DNA of 64,000 bases. Source: Cornus controversa. Taxonomy: Eukaryota > Streptophyta > Magnoliopsida > Cornales > Cornaceae. The stretch is taken from the NCBI GenBank assembly GCA_026545225.1, contig CM048845.1:52924033-52988032 (forward strand), written 5' to 3'. Below the pieces are notes generated by a model. The model did no database searches, was not told the origin of the DNA, and worked only from the letters and a program-made list of their open reading frames with translations. Below are positions 44,056-55,962 of this stretch, one piece after another (the stretch's first letter is position 1; the number at the start of each line of letters is the position of its first letter). A program made the translations under genes and the position numbers.

Positions 44056-46033
44056 ATATATATGTATGTATGTATGAACATGAAATTTGGGTTTACTGTG
44101 TTCATCATTTTTAAGGGTTTTTGTTCTGATCAATAGGTAGATCTTGCTTCCTAGAACAATCTTTGAAAGTTTGGTTGCGAACCGTTGGGTAGATTGACGG
44201 GAAATTGAGTTTGAAATTTTAGATTTTTGAGACTTGAAATTGGACGTTTTTTATTTAGGTCGTGAGAGGGGGTGATTTTGGTACCAATGCGTAGCTTAGA
44301 TCGATACGAGTTCCATGGTATATTCATACGTACGATTTGATGCCCGAAAGTGGCCGGAAAATGATCGAAAAGTCTTGGCTCTATTGTTAATCGTGAATTG
44401 TAGGGAGAAGGAAGGAAGAAGAAGAGGGAAAAAAAAAGGGGGCCTCGCGCTCCACCGGCCCGTGGGGGTGCGTGTACCACTGATCAGGGACCGGTAAAGA
44501 TCCGTTGGGTACCACTCGTCAGGCCCACCCACTGGGCCCATTTTGGGCACAGTTCAGAATATTTTAATATTTTTTATTTGTTTTTCAAATTGATTTTAAT
44601 TTAGAAAAATGGAAAAAATAATTTTTAAATTCCAAAAAATTCTAAAAAAATTTGGGTAATCTTTTAGGTATATAATACACTTGGGTTTTAAATTTCAAGT
44701 GGAAATAAACTTCTCTCAAGGTTAAATTGATTTTAAAAGTATGTCTCAAAATTGGGTTTTCATCTTCTTTATTTAGAAAATAATTATAAAATTTTAGAAA
44801 ATTTTCAAAAACAATTGGTGATCTTTTGGGGATAGAATGCTCTTAGGTTTAAAATCTCAAGTCAAAATAATGTTCCCTTGTGGTTAAAGTAGCATAAAAT
44901 GTGTCTTAAAACTAGATTTTTAATTCCTTTTATTTTGGAAATATTTTAAAATTTTCAGAAAATTCTAAAAAAATTTAGGTAACCTTTTAGGGGTAGAATA
45001 CAATTGGGTTTTAAGTTTCAGGTGGAAATGAGTTTCCCTTATGGTTTTATTGGTTTTAAAAGTGTGCCTCAAAACTATGTTTTATTTTCTTTTACTAGAA
45101 AAATATTTTTAAAATTCCTGAAAATTCAAAAATAATCAAATAGGATTTTTAGGAATAGAATAGGCCTGGAAACCTAAATTAGAGTTACATTTAGACTCCC
45201 TCAAAGATTTAAGTTCATTGGAGGATTGGTTTTGTGTTTGCTCATAAAATTGGTGGATGTATTATTTTTGCTCCTTAACTATTTTCTCTTTGAAATTATA
45301 ACTGTTCATGATATACTTGGTTTTAATTTATTTGTGATCGAGTTTATTTATTGTGAAGATTGAATATCCAATAATTTAAATCCTTATGTTTTGTGCAATT
45401 TAAATCGTTATTCACCTTCTTTTATTTCATATAGTAAGTTGGTTTGGGAGGCATGTAAGGATTGCCAGGGGCATATTAGGATTGTCAATACCTATTAAGG
45501 TATCTAAAGTTAAAGGAGGCATGTAAGGATTGCCAGGGGCATGTTAGGATTGCCAATACCTATTAAGGTATCTAATGTTAAAGGAGGCATGTAAAGATTG
45601 CCAGGAGACATGTCAAGATTGCCAATACCTATAATGGTGGCATGTCAGGATTGCCTAGATTTAATAAAATATATGCATATGTTTCTTTATTTTGAACTTA
45701 AAGAATGTGTTCATTGTTGAATGATAAGGGTTTCTTGGGACAATGTATAAGATGATATTTATTTCTAAAAACATGAACTAGATAGGGAATGACCAGTAAG
45801 TTTATACCTATACTTTTTTATGTCCCTCATACAGAGGGTATGTATATCTGTTCTCTAATTGGGATGTAGTAGAGAGGGCTTGCTCGTGGGTTTAACCCAC
45901 TTTGTTGATATTTCAGGTCCCAGGTCGGTTTCACCATGAGGATAGAGTCTTCGGTTTTGGTTGTGGCAGATATCTTCTCTCATCAGCTCTTCTTCCAGTT
46001 CAAACTATGACTTTGATTATTGTTTTTTTTTTT
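43786..46033 (+). repeat. E2 3' LTR, both ends missing
   Basis: It begins at LTR position ~545 (equivalent to 16359) and ends in a T-run at about 46033 (equivalent to ~40018). It holds an (AT)n/TATG microsatellite at 44020-44072, three to four ~150-bp tandem units (44600-45140) and the GGCATGT array (45440-45655). It carries no nested element, so it gives the uninterrupted reference for the 5' LTR. Confidence 0.85.
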
Positions 46034-47345
46034 ATATATATGTGATGTGTGCTAAATAATAACATGTTTAGCTAAATTATGTAGTGTATACATATGTGGT
46101 GTATATGCATGAGTTGAGACATATATGTGGTTATATGGTGTTATGTAGTGAGAATGCATGCTAGAATTATATATAAAAATGATGAGCATTAGAAGAGCAT
46201 AAAAATGATATGATATATGTTATATGTGATTAAAATGCATATATGAAAGATTGTGGGAAAATGGTGAAAGTGGACGTGCACGAGGTTTCGGAGTTTCCCA
46301 ACTGTGGCATGAGAGTGGTATAATTATCTACTAGGTATGACCTTCGAAGTGGTCCCATCATACCAAGACCAAGGTCTAGAAATCGGAGTATTCCTATAAC
46401 TAGTGAGTTTCAGAGTTGCCCACTCACATTGGGGCAAACCAACATGTTGCCAACATTGTATGACCCTTCGAAGTAGTCCAACTCATATGGGTATTATCAG
46501 AGGTGTCCAAAGTCACATGATCGTCAGAGAGGACCAATCATGTTTGCATATTGGATTAGGGCCGAGAGAGTATGTATACTTAGTTGCTTACATGTTTCAA
46601 ATTGATAAGCATGGTATTTAGATTTAATGCATTTATCCTTAAATTACATTGTGTTAAATGAATATATGAATGTTGAACGTGCAATGTAGAGTAGCGACAT
46701 ACATTTCATATAGTCAGTGTCGAGTGGATGCCTAGGTGGGTTATGATATTCCTACTAATCCATTGAGTTACTCACCCCTCTTTTTCCAACCCTTTTATAG
46801 ATAAGATGCCTATGACGGATAGAAATTAAACATCCAAGTGGAGCTCCATCTAGCTTTTAGCAATACTTTTGGATATTTTATATTTGGCTATCCATGTTAG
46901 CTTGTGGTATGGGAATCTTGTTAAACTTGAAGTTGTAGTTACTTTTGAACATTATGTAACTTGTTTGTATATTTGGACTACGTTTATGTAAGAAGTTGAG
47001 AAGAACTCATAGATAATGAATTTGTAATTGGAGTTGAACTCCTTGTACCTTTGGACTTGGTTTATGAAAGTCATTTGATGTTCAAGGAATGTATGATTGG
47101 GTTGGAATGTATGAGATCATGAGATAATAGTATTTCAATAATGATGAATATTTTTTATCATGTTTTGAGTATAGAAAGGTTTTGTAGATGTATATGGATG
47201 ATTCTAGGTTGTTAGAATGGAATTTATAGAAAGTACTTTAGAAGGATGCCGATATTGGACATTTTGATTGCAAATTGTGTTAATGGACGGAGATGTATGT
47301 TGATGCTTAGGAGAGTTTTCTGTGAGTTGTGTGGTGCAAAAATGG
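46034..47345 (+). repeat. E3-family LTR fragment
   Basis: It is collinear with the reverse complement of about 38780-37870 of the solo LTR. Shared landmarks are TGTCGA..GATGCCTAGG-like, ATTCCTACT, GGAGCTCCATC, GGCTATCCATG and GGATGATTCTAGG. Both ends are truncated: the left joins the E2 LTR in a T/AT run, the right joins Copia-II. The middle part of the E3 5' LTR, which this segment represents, is absent from 51560-58374. Confidence 0.7.
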
Positions 47346-48449
47346 TTGCGAAAGTAATTTGAAACCTTGAAGGGGGTGAATAGGTTAACTTACTCATTTG
47401 CTTAATTTTCCCAATTGATTTGATTTTAAGTCCAATTACCAATTAACCAAACTCATAAAGCAAGTAAATAACTTAAAGAGCAAGTAAAGTAAAGAATGCA
47501 CTGAATATATGTGGAAAACCCAGATAAGGAAAAAAAGACAGGGGAGGCGAAAAGTCTCAGGAAACCAATCCACTATAGTGAAGCAAAGTATAGTAGACTA
47601 TGTCTCAGACTCATACCCCTCTTCACTCTGTTAAGAATTTGATGCAGAACACTTCAGGCTTACAATTGCGACTTGAGGTCTAACTACTGCAGACTTTTGG
47701 CTAACGTTACGATCCTTACAGAAAGGTTGTTGGAAGAATAAAAATACTTAACAAGTATTATGTTCCCTTCGTAATGCAATATGGTCACCTTTCTTCTTCA
47801 GCAAGTAAGAAAATCAATAGTAGAACACCATTCTAAATATCACTCATGAATAATAGATGTGTGCTCCCAAAATATAGAAAAATATTTTTCCCTAATTATA
47901 CTGAATAAGTTTTCTCACTCTAAAAATATTTATTCTCAAGGCTTAATTGTAGAGAAAACATAGATACGCATATATAGGAAATGGAGTCCTAATTCTACTT
48001 GAAAAAGAAGTTAAATACCAAAATAAAACTCTCATAGAAGTTTCAAACCTAACAGGAAACAGAATTTTTGTCAAAGTTAATTTCCTATTTTGAACAAGAT
48101 AAGTGGAACCAATGTCAAAATACTAGGACCGGTGGGACTTTTTGAAAACTTGCAAAAACCAAAAGTACCGGACAAAGATGGACCGGTCCTAAAAATTGGG
48201 GACCTATCTTATTTTAAAAAATCCTAAAAAAATTTCAGAAACCTAGTTTTCCAAAATAGGCTCAGTAATAGAAATTGCAATGTGTCCTCACCATACTTAC
48301 CTGTGCTATATGATGGTCATACCAATTGAACTACTTCCATGCACTTGAGTATCAGCTCGAAATTGTTGATGATCGATTACATAAAATAAAATGAAAATTA
48401 CAACTCGATCAATTAGGTTTCGATCACCAAATATGCCAATTACAAAATT
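47346..48449 (-). repeat. Copia-II 3' LTR
   Basis: It is diverged from the Copia-I LTRs but collinear. The inner end ATCTCATA is followed by the polypurine tract (minus strand AAAGGGGGAGAT, 48450-48464), exactly as at 19091/19092. Confidence 0.75.
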
Positions 48450-48985
48450 ATATCTCATAATCTCCCCCTTTGGCAATTTCGTGACAAAACCACATAGATA
48501 GTTATAACCTAACCCATTGAAAAAATTAGATTACAATTTTGCCCAAAAATACATAGAAATAAAGAGCTGATCTAATAAAGCTTCACATATGTATTCATGA
48601 CTGTTTAAAAATAAAAATTTTATCTGTACATCACGTAAACAACAAAACTTGTGAAAAGCTTAATAAAGAAAGATAAAAAAATATTTAATGCTCCCCCTTA
48701 ATCTCCCCCTTAAACACAAATATCAAATATTTGATAAATACATCTCCCCCTTTTTGTAACATATTGACAAAGAAAACATATATGAGACATACAAACAGAT
48801 AATCAATGAAACATATAGAGAGAATAAGATAACAAAGAAGCAAAAATAATCATCATCACTGATTAATTAAATATTTAAAACATAAACATAATATCAATTG
48901 ATGAAATAAAAACATTGAAAAAATAAATAATCAAAACATCAGGGATAAAGAAGTAAAGTCTAGTCTAGAACAAAAATATCAAGAC

Positions 48986-50063
48986 CTAAGGTCTAAATAT
49001 AATCATCCTCAGCATCATTGACAACCTCATCAGATGGAGCAAGACTAACTTGTCTATCCTAGCATGCAATCTGTCAAACCCTTGCTGAATGAACCTCAGG
49101 ACTTGGTTCATCTGATTTATTGTCACTGGAGTGTCAGTCACAAGTAATTGGAAGACTCCTTGATTTCCAGACAGAGCTTGTTCAGCCCTTTGACTGAGCT
49201 CATAGGCCTTCCTATCCTTTTCCTTCCTGTTTACGAATCGAGTAATTGAAGTAGCATCAATCACCCTTTTTGGCCTCTCAACATTTGCTCCATCAGGAAT
49301 AGGAACCCTAGCATCTCTCAGAATAGCCATCACTATCTATGAAAAAGGTAAGGCTGATTATGACCTAGAGTGCCAAGTAGCTAAAATCATGGTACGTATG
49401 ATTGTTGTGGGAAGATTTATGGGATCTTCTCGAACAATGTGATATAGTAGCTCAACTTAACTTTTGATCAAATTGCCCTTATGGTCATGAGGATCGAGAT
49501 TATATGTTATCACCAAGTTTAATGCTGACACATTGTGTGTGATGTAGAGAGAAGGCAACCTATCAACAAGCCTCGAGGCATTGGGTATGCAAAACTCCCT
49601 AATCAAGTCATCCATGGTTGGTCAATTTGGATCCTCTACTTAGTATGGCAAGACAATGTCATCCTCAATCTCTGTGATACCCAATAGTGTCCTTAGTGAC
49701 CTCAACACAAAAGCCATAACACTTGGTGACAAAGGTTAGGTCGTCCAAGTTCAATGTGATTATATTACCATATAAATATCGAACCATGTCTGGTTTGACA
49801 ATCTTCTGATGATCACATAAACACTCCCAACCATTATCCTCCAAGTATTGCACAAACTCCAATTTCCATTCTTGTTTAATTGCCACAAGGTTAATTTTTT
49901 GTTCAATTCTCATTACCCGGCAACCAATGATGTTAATGAAGTTGTTGTAGTTGAAGTCATCTTCAAACATGTTCCTAGTGAAGACAATGTGGTTTTCTCG
50001 CACTAGTTGTTGCATCGGTGCATCACCGTTTGTGCCCCATGAGAACCACAATGAATGGGATCA
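48986..50063 (-). pseudogene. Copia-II extra ORF (putative plant transposon protein)
   Basis: On the minus strand, same orientation as Copia-II and downstream of where pol would be. First segment (about 50060-49665): LVRENHIVFTRNMFEDDF..., WKLEFVQYLEDNGWECL, then KPDMVRYLYGNI and YGFCVEVTKDTI. After a frameshift near 49680: EIEDDIVLPY, MDDLIREFCIPNASRLVDRL, HNVSALNLVITYNLDPHDH, VELLYHIVREDPINLPTTII. Last segment (49333-48986): VIDATSITRFVNRKEKDRKAYELSQRAEQ and a helical tail INQMNQVLRFIQQGFDRLHARID. The pattern resembles the domain in the Athila-I extra ORF: a P-x-[LM]-x4-Y-x-N block followed by a V/G strand pattern. Several stops occur. Sireviruses are known for env-like ORFs here; I see no membrane segment. 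Absent from Copia-I. Confidence 0.6.
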
Positions 50064-51555
50064 AAAATAAGGTTAAAAACTCAATTTGGGAATTTTATCG
50101 AACACCTAGTGGGCAATGTTATAATCCTCAAGTATCAATAAGCTTTGTTTGTACAATGTCACCCCAATCCACAATAATCAATCACAACCAACTCCACAGT
50201 AATAATCCTAACCTCCAAACAAATTAACTAACATAAGGAATATAGAGAATAAGAGAGTGTGTGAAGTTTTAGAGTGTTTTAAGTTTATGAGTGTATATGA
50301 GAGCTTGTGAGTCTTAAGGGATGAAGTGAGAATGTGAGGGTGTGCGCATGTGAGCGGAGTTACTTAAGACACCAAAACGTGCACGCGGAATTGCCATTTT
50401 CTGGGCATCCGCTAAATGCGACCGGTCCTGATATTTGGGGACTGCTCTAACTAATTTTAGAACCTGTAGAAGTGTGACCGGTCCTATTTTTGGGGATCGG
50501 TCCTACTTAGTGAATTTCGAAAAATTACACATTTGGACCTCAAATCACCTCATTTTAACTTAAATTAGCAACAAACACCATTTTAAGTTTAAAAAAAAAA
50601 AAAACAAAGCACATCAATCAAACAAGACACAAAAAGATATTTTTGGAATTTTTTATTTTTTGAAAAAATAAACAAACAAACAAACAAAAAAAATCCCATG
50701 AGAATATTCAAAATAGATTTTTCAGAGAATAAAATAAACCCTAAAATTTTTGAAAACTTTCAACATATTTATAAATGCAGAATTTTAAAACCCATAGTTT
50801 CTCCATAAAATTCATCCTTAAGTTCATGATCATGGCACAACATCCAACACACAAATATTTATAAAAATTTAGAAACTCATCTAATAAATCCATGTTTGTG
50901 TGTAATCCAATTTCATCAAAATTAAATTAAATTCTTTTGATTCATCTTCTAAAACATATTGGATGATAAGAAAATATAACTACACATGATCAAATATTTT
51001 TTAATGAATTTCATCATTTTTATTTATTTATTTCTAAGACGGTGGCTTCATGCTTACGGGCAGCCAACTATTTCCTCAAAACAACTTCTTTTTAAAGATA
51101 TCTCATTAGAGATTTATGTCATAGTGGTAGCTTCGAACAAATTCGAAGATAGCCTTTTCCTTTTATCTTAGATCTTCAGCAATTTTTATTTTTCTTTCCA
51201 TTTCATGCTGAATATAAATAGAATCTTTTCTTTTATTTTATTTCATTGATCATTTAAGCTTTCAATGCTACTCATACAATATTCTCTAGTCAACTTCACA
51301 TTAATTTTCAATCAATTCTCTCAGAGTTGGACTAGTGCACATATTTTATGGACTCAAAAGATTCACCACTAAAAAGATATAAACACAATACATTAGTCAT
51401 CAATGCTTAAATCATAAAATTAAGTACTTCATCCATTGACAAACTAAATGTCTCAATTATGCATTCACAAATCAAGGTAAAATTAGAAAGAAATATAGAG
51501 AACTCACATTATTTCTCAAAAAAACATGATTCTCATAATCTCAAATGATTAAAAA
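50064..51555. other. Copia-II region upstream of the extra ORF
   Basis: It is AT-rich and non-coding. It contains GACCGGTCCT motifs near 50420-50500 that resemble the LTR motif, A-runs (50590-50605), and the block shared with Copia-I at 51066-51160. Nothing coding is recognised. Confidence 0.5.
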
Positions 51556-51559
51556 AAAC

Positions 51560-52020
51560 TGTAGAGACCGTGACCAATTTTGGCTGATTTTCATTTTTTT
51601 TTCTTTTCATGTCATAATTGTCATAAGTGCATTTTGAGTGATGTTTAACATGTTTGGGAAATGTTTTCAGGGTTGTGGTAAGTTTCTGGAAAATTTTAGA
51701 AATTACTTACTTTTGGGAATGGCTTATATAAAATGTTTAGAGAGTAGAGGAAGTGATTTCAAGGCTGTAGGAGTTTTCAAAATCAAAAACAGAGTCTCGG
51801 AAGGTACATTAAGTGGCCTGGGGCCGTTTTGGACATTTCGCGCGCCTACATGCCATTTAAAACATGTGGCTGAGAGAGGGTCAGCCATTCTAATGGTTCT
51901 ATCTCTCTCTCATCTTCTTCCCTCTTCTTATCTCTTCCTTCTCTCTAGGTTTTGGAAGCCTTCGATTGTGATTCGGGTTTCACTGAAGAAGGGAGATTCG
52001 TAGGAGACAACTAGGGTTTC
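51560..52020 (+). repeat. E3 5' LTR, first segment
   Basis: It matches the start of the E3-family solo LTR (reverse, 39569 downward) and the terminal segment 63692-64000 (AGAGAGGG.CAGCCATTCT, TCTTCTTCCCTCTTCT, GCCTTCGATT.TGATTCG). It is cut at about 52020 by Athila-II. Confidence 0.8.
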
Positions 52021-52510
52021 AGTGGGAAAATAATTAATAAAAAGGTGGGAGAGAAGGAAGAAGAAGAAGTGCTCAAGAGTCCTAATGCTAAAATTTCTCT
52101 TGAGCCTAAGGTGAAATAAATAATTTTAATGCCATTCAACATCCTCCAAATGAGGGTGATAGTTTTTTCATGGATGGATTTGATGATTATGTGGAAGAAA
52201 TTGATCTGGGTGCTCTATCTCAATATGTTGAGAAGTCCATTGCAAGGGTGAATTCTATGCTTGATGTAGTGGCCATGAAAGATAAGCCACCTTGGAGGAT
52301 TCCGATTGAGCCATTTCTCCCTCTTTCTAGAACTCATCAGGTGCCATCATTGGAGTCTTTTCCAAGGTTTAAATTGAATTCAAGACAAGGGAATGTATTT
52401 TTAGAAGCTAATGAGACCATTCCAGTTACCTTGAGTTCGGTACAAGGAAGCAAGGATCATATAGGAGGGACGATATTAAATCTCCTCAAGAGATGTGGCA
52501 TTGGGTGAAC
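52021..52510 (+). pseudogene. pol: Athila-II pol fragments
   Basis: It starts like Athila-I at 25280 (GGGAAAATAATT.A.AA.AAA, KVGEKEEEE-type), then jumps to the equivalent of 26020-26400 (NAIQHPPNEGDSFFMD, AMKDKPPWRIPIEPF, VPSLESF). It then jumps past RT, RNase H and integrase to the tail before the GTCGATGATCGTC spacer. Two large internal deletions are therefore present. Confidence 0.8.
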
Positions 52511-52837
52511 TTTCAATTGAAGTCGATGATCGTCGCCTATGGACATTAAATTGTAGGATTTGTATGTATTTCTATCATTTAATTTCTTTAGTTTTCTTTT
52601 ATTTTAATTTTTAGTTTATACTTTCTTACTTTTTCTATCAATATTAGGTGTGTTTTAATGTGTTTTGTTTAAGTTTTTGATGTCTTAGTTGCTTCCAAGG
52701 GATGCCGGGAGGTGTGTCGGGGTATTCGGACCCAAAATAGGCGAAAAAAGGCCCTCTCGATTGACCTTGGGCGATAGATAGGTTTAAAAATGGCGTTGCG
52801 GTCGACCTTGGGTGATAGAAAGCCCAGGTTGGACCAG

Positions 52838-52955
52838 TAGGGGCGATCGATCACCCCCCCTGTAGGGTGATAGATCTCCCGACAAAAAAAAATTTGAAAA
52901 TTTTTTCCCCAAGTGGGCAATCGATCGCCCAAATAGTGGGGGATCGATCGCGCAA
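52838..52955. repeat. Athila-II palindrome cluster (decayed)
   Basis: The cores are GGGGCGATCGATCACCCC (about 52840), GTGGGCAATCGATCGCCCAA (about 52913) and GGGGATCGATCGCGCA (about 52939), equivalent to 28345-28434 of Athila-I. The GATCGATC or ATCGATCG centre is kept while arms carry mismatches. Confidence 0.8.
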
Positions 52956-53216
52956 TAGGAAAATTCAAAAAAAAAAAAATTCTCTCTTTCCCCTCTCATT
53001 TGTATTTGATGAATTTCATCCTTTTATTATATTATATTTTATTTTATTTATTTTTTTATTTATTTCTTTTTATTCTTATTTCTCCTATTTTCACTTGGTC
53101 TTAGCATTTAGTGGTTGTTTTGACAGGTTGTAACATCCAAGTTTGGGGGTGTGCTTGCATTGCCTTCATACAACTTGGCGTGCTCTATTTTCTTGCATAC
53201 TTTTTCGGATTCCTGG
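52956..53216 (+). other. Athila-II spacer lacking the extra ORF
   Basis: After an A-run the sequence goes straight to T-rich DNA matching Athila-I at about 30240. The ~1.2-kb extra ORF is therefore absent. AAGTTTGGGGGTG occurs at 53139-53151. Confidence 0.7.
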
Positions 53217-54625
53217 TGTTCGACGTGCAAAACACAGATAAAATAATATGGAATAATGTCGTTGTTGTTTTACACCTCGACAAAAAAAAAGAATTTATAA
53301 AATCTTACAAATACTCTACTAAAATTAGTAAAGTGGTGAGTGGGGGTCGAACCCACAGAGACTGCATTGGTTGTGTTGTTAAGCTATCAAGATCTTGTCT
53401 AATTTAATTGAAAGAGAATTTGTTTTGTTTTTAAATTAAGTTGCTGAAATTAAATAACATAAATAAATGATGGATACTGGAGATAGAGGGTCCTGGGAAT
53501 TGACTTCACCACTAACCTATTGACAATGAAAGTTGTACTAATTTGGGACATTTAATCTATGCATTCAGAAAAGAATGGCTACAAGCCAAATTCAGTTCTA
53601 TCAAGAGGATTCATTCAACATACAATTAAGCATAACTCGTCTTTGCTAAGCATGGCCTATACATCTGACTAACTAATGATATGATAACCCATCTTCGCTT
53701 AGTACGAATTATAAAAACTCTAAATTGAATGATCTGTGAAAACTATTGTATAACCTGTCTTAACAAAATCACAGAAGTTGAAAAGAACTAAACCCTAATC
53801 ACTGCAAACATGCATTCATTCTACAAGAACAAAAGTAAATAAGCAATGAAATAATCCATTCAAATTAAAACTAACAGCACAGCTGTTGTTTATGTCTTGG
53901 TTATACAATCAATGCACAAAATAAATAATTTCCAAATTAATATACAAGCTAATACATTGAAAGATAGGTTAGGGTTACATCACTTCCCCGGAATGGTGTT
54001 TAGTTGTTCATGATCGGAGGTCCAAGCTTGAACGATGATGAAGTCGTCGTCGTCTTGCCCGTATCGTCACGAATCGCCTCTGTATATCTCTCTCTGCTTC
54101 CCCCCTCCAGAATACCCTAGTTTTCTTCATTTCGTCGTTTTTACTTTGCGAAAACAACCCAACGGGACACCTGGCCTTACCAAAGTGGCAAGTGCACATA
54201 AGAAAATGGCACTTGCTCCTCACAAAGTGGCATTTGCGCCCAAAAAGTGGCAGTTGCGCAAATAGGGCAGAAAGTTGATGAAAACATCCGTTTTAGGAAA
54301 TTTTCGTGAAATATGAAATTGTGCAGAATTGAATTTCCTTCAACCCACGCGGAGTTTGGGTCGTTTTGACAATCGTGTACAAAGATATGGTCTGAATACC
54401 AAAACGGGTCCAAGACTTTTTAGGCCTGAATTGGCCCAATCTTCAATGTGAATAGGCCTAACACCATCTATAGCCCAATTGCACCATTATTAATTAGAAT
54501 TACCCTTAACCACCTGAAATCCTAAAAAGATTAAAATTATTAATAAAAACATGAAATAAATATTACTAAGACACTAATTCATATAATTTTAAGGGCATTA
54601 AATATGCAATATTCATTACTTATCA
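53217..54625 (-). repeat. Athila-related solo LTR in Athila-II
   Basis: It has perfect CCTGG duplications (53212-53216, 54626-54630). It is collinear with the solo LTR 13583-15101 over its whole length (TTCGA.GTGCAAAACAC, GGGGTCGAACCCACAGAGACTG, CTTCCCC..AATAGTG-type block). On the minus strand it runs TGATAAGTAATGAATATTGC to ...GCACGTCGAACA. Host sequence on both sides matches Athila-I near 30400, confirming the site. Confidence 0.92.
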
Positions 54626-54630
54626 CCTGG

Positions 54631-55962
54631 TATTCTCGTTCTTACCCTTCTCTATGCTTCGATTGGTAGTACATTGAGGACAATGTACAGTTTAAGTTTG
54701 GGGGTGAGGCGATGCCTATTTTTGTGCTTTATTGCAATATGGGGAAAATTTTTGTGAGAAATTCTTCTTGTTTTAGGATTTTTGTTTATTTTATTTTCTT
54801 AGTTTGTTTATTTTATTTTATTTTGTTTTGTTTTTAGATAGAATGTTTTTACATTATTCAAATGGATTAGTACGTTATGTAGGTGCGTAACTTGTAATTC
54901 TTGAGTATGTTTAAAATTTTTGAAAACTGTGGTTTAAATTATGTGGTTTTAATCATGATTTGCATTGATATGCCTTGGGGTAATTGATGTTAGTTTCCTT
55001 ACATGCACAGACACACTAGCATAATCTTGTGGAGTATAAACTTTGACTCTGAGTTGTTAAGTTACATATGCTTGATATTAATTAGTATCTCTTGAGAATG
55101 AGTACCGATGATGTGTTTACTTGACTTCAATGAAAAAAAAATAGAGAAAAAATAAATAAATATGTTTAATAACAAATCAATTTGATCCTTTTCATGAGTA
55201 ACCGGGTCTCTATGCCTCAGGAAGCAAGGAGTGTTCGCGTCAAAAGTGAAAGAGTGAGAAAAGATGAGCATTGGTTGTCTTGAATTGTAGCCAGACTGAT
55301 TCGATTAATTAGGTTCTTCGGGGTGTCTTAACGCCTAGTTCCCTAAAGCCATCTGGTTTGGGAGTCATTTACTGAAAGCTTGCTACGTGGATCTTTCAGA
55401 AAGCTTAAGAGATCAAGACATTGCACAACCAATAAATCAATGAAAAAAAAATAGAAAAGTCATGTATTCATGTTTGGAAGTATGATTTCAATAAGGGGAG
55501 CTAGTGAGTTGAACGGGTATGTCCCTTAATATATTTGGAGCTGAGTTATGCCATATGAGATAACTGCTAGTTCACTTTACACGAGGGAGCTAGAGTTGGT
55601 TCCTTTGAGATATGTTGATGTGAATTATGCATGGGGACCATTACTTTGAATTATGGAGTTTAGAAGTTTGAAATTATTCTTGAATGCAAGTTTGTAACTA
55701 TATATTGTAATCTTCTTCTTGAATTAATGTCGAAATAGAATTTTGAATGTTTGTGGGTAACATTTCTGGAGACCCTCACAAGACTACAACTCTTCCACTA
55801 GGGGGAACCTAGGGGTTTAAAGGCTTGTTGCATATGCTAAATGCAATCGTTTCACCCACGAAAGAGGAGTTGGGTAGTTTAGTTAGTGTTTATTAGTTTC
55901 TTTTGTTTTAGTTTTATTTTATTCTATTGCTAAAGGACTAGCAATATCTAAGTTTGGGGGTG
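54631..55962 (+). other. Athila-II 3' non-coding region
   Basis: It is collinear with Athila-I 30405-31728. AAGTTTGGGGGTG at 54694-54706 and at 55950-55962, the latter abutting the 3' LTR. No gene. Confidence 0.8.

Larger units (their letters stand above)
15816..46033 (+). mobile_element. E2: Ty3 chromovirus carrying nested elements
   Basis: The 5' LTR starts TGTAATACCCCAAAATTTTG at 15816 and, after insertions are discounted, ends ...GGGGGTATTTCA at 40274. The primer site, gag-pol and a 3' LTR lacking both ends follow. Nested in the 5' LTR are Copia-I (17949-36709), which contains Athila-I, and a reverse E3-family solo LTR (36928-39569). The 3' LTR is truncated in a T-run at about 46033, so no target duplication can be checked. 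It interrupts the T1 RNase H region. Confidence 0.85.
47346..51555 (-). mobile_element. Copia-II: truncated Sirevirus-like element, 3' half only
   Basis: It has an LTR-like segment (about 47346-48449; GGGGGTGAATAGGT, TCCACTAT, GACCGGTCCTAAAAATTGGG, ending TATCTCATA) homologous to the Copia-I LTR. This is followed, as in Copia-I, by repeated CTCCCCCTT tracts (about 48462, 48691, 48703, 48742) and by the shared block at 51066-51160. Unlike Copia-I it carries an extra ORF. RT, integrase, protease, gag and the 5' LTR are missing. The right limit is the E3 LTR start at 51560. Confidence 0.8.
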
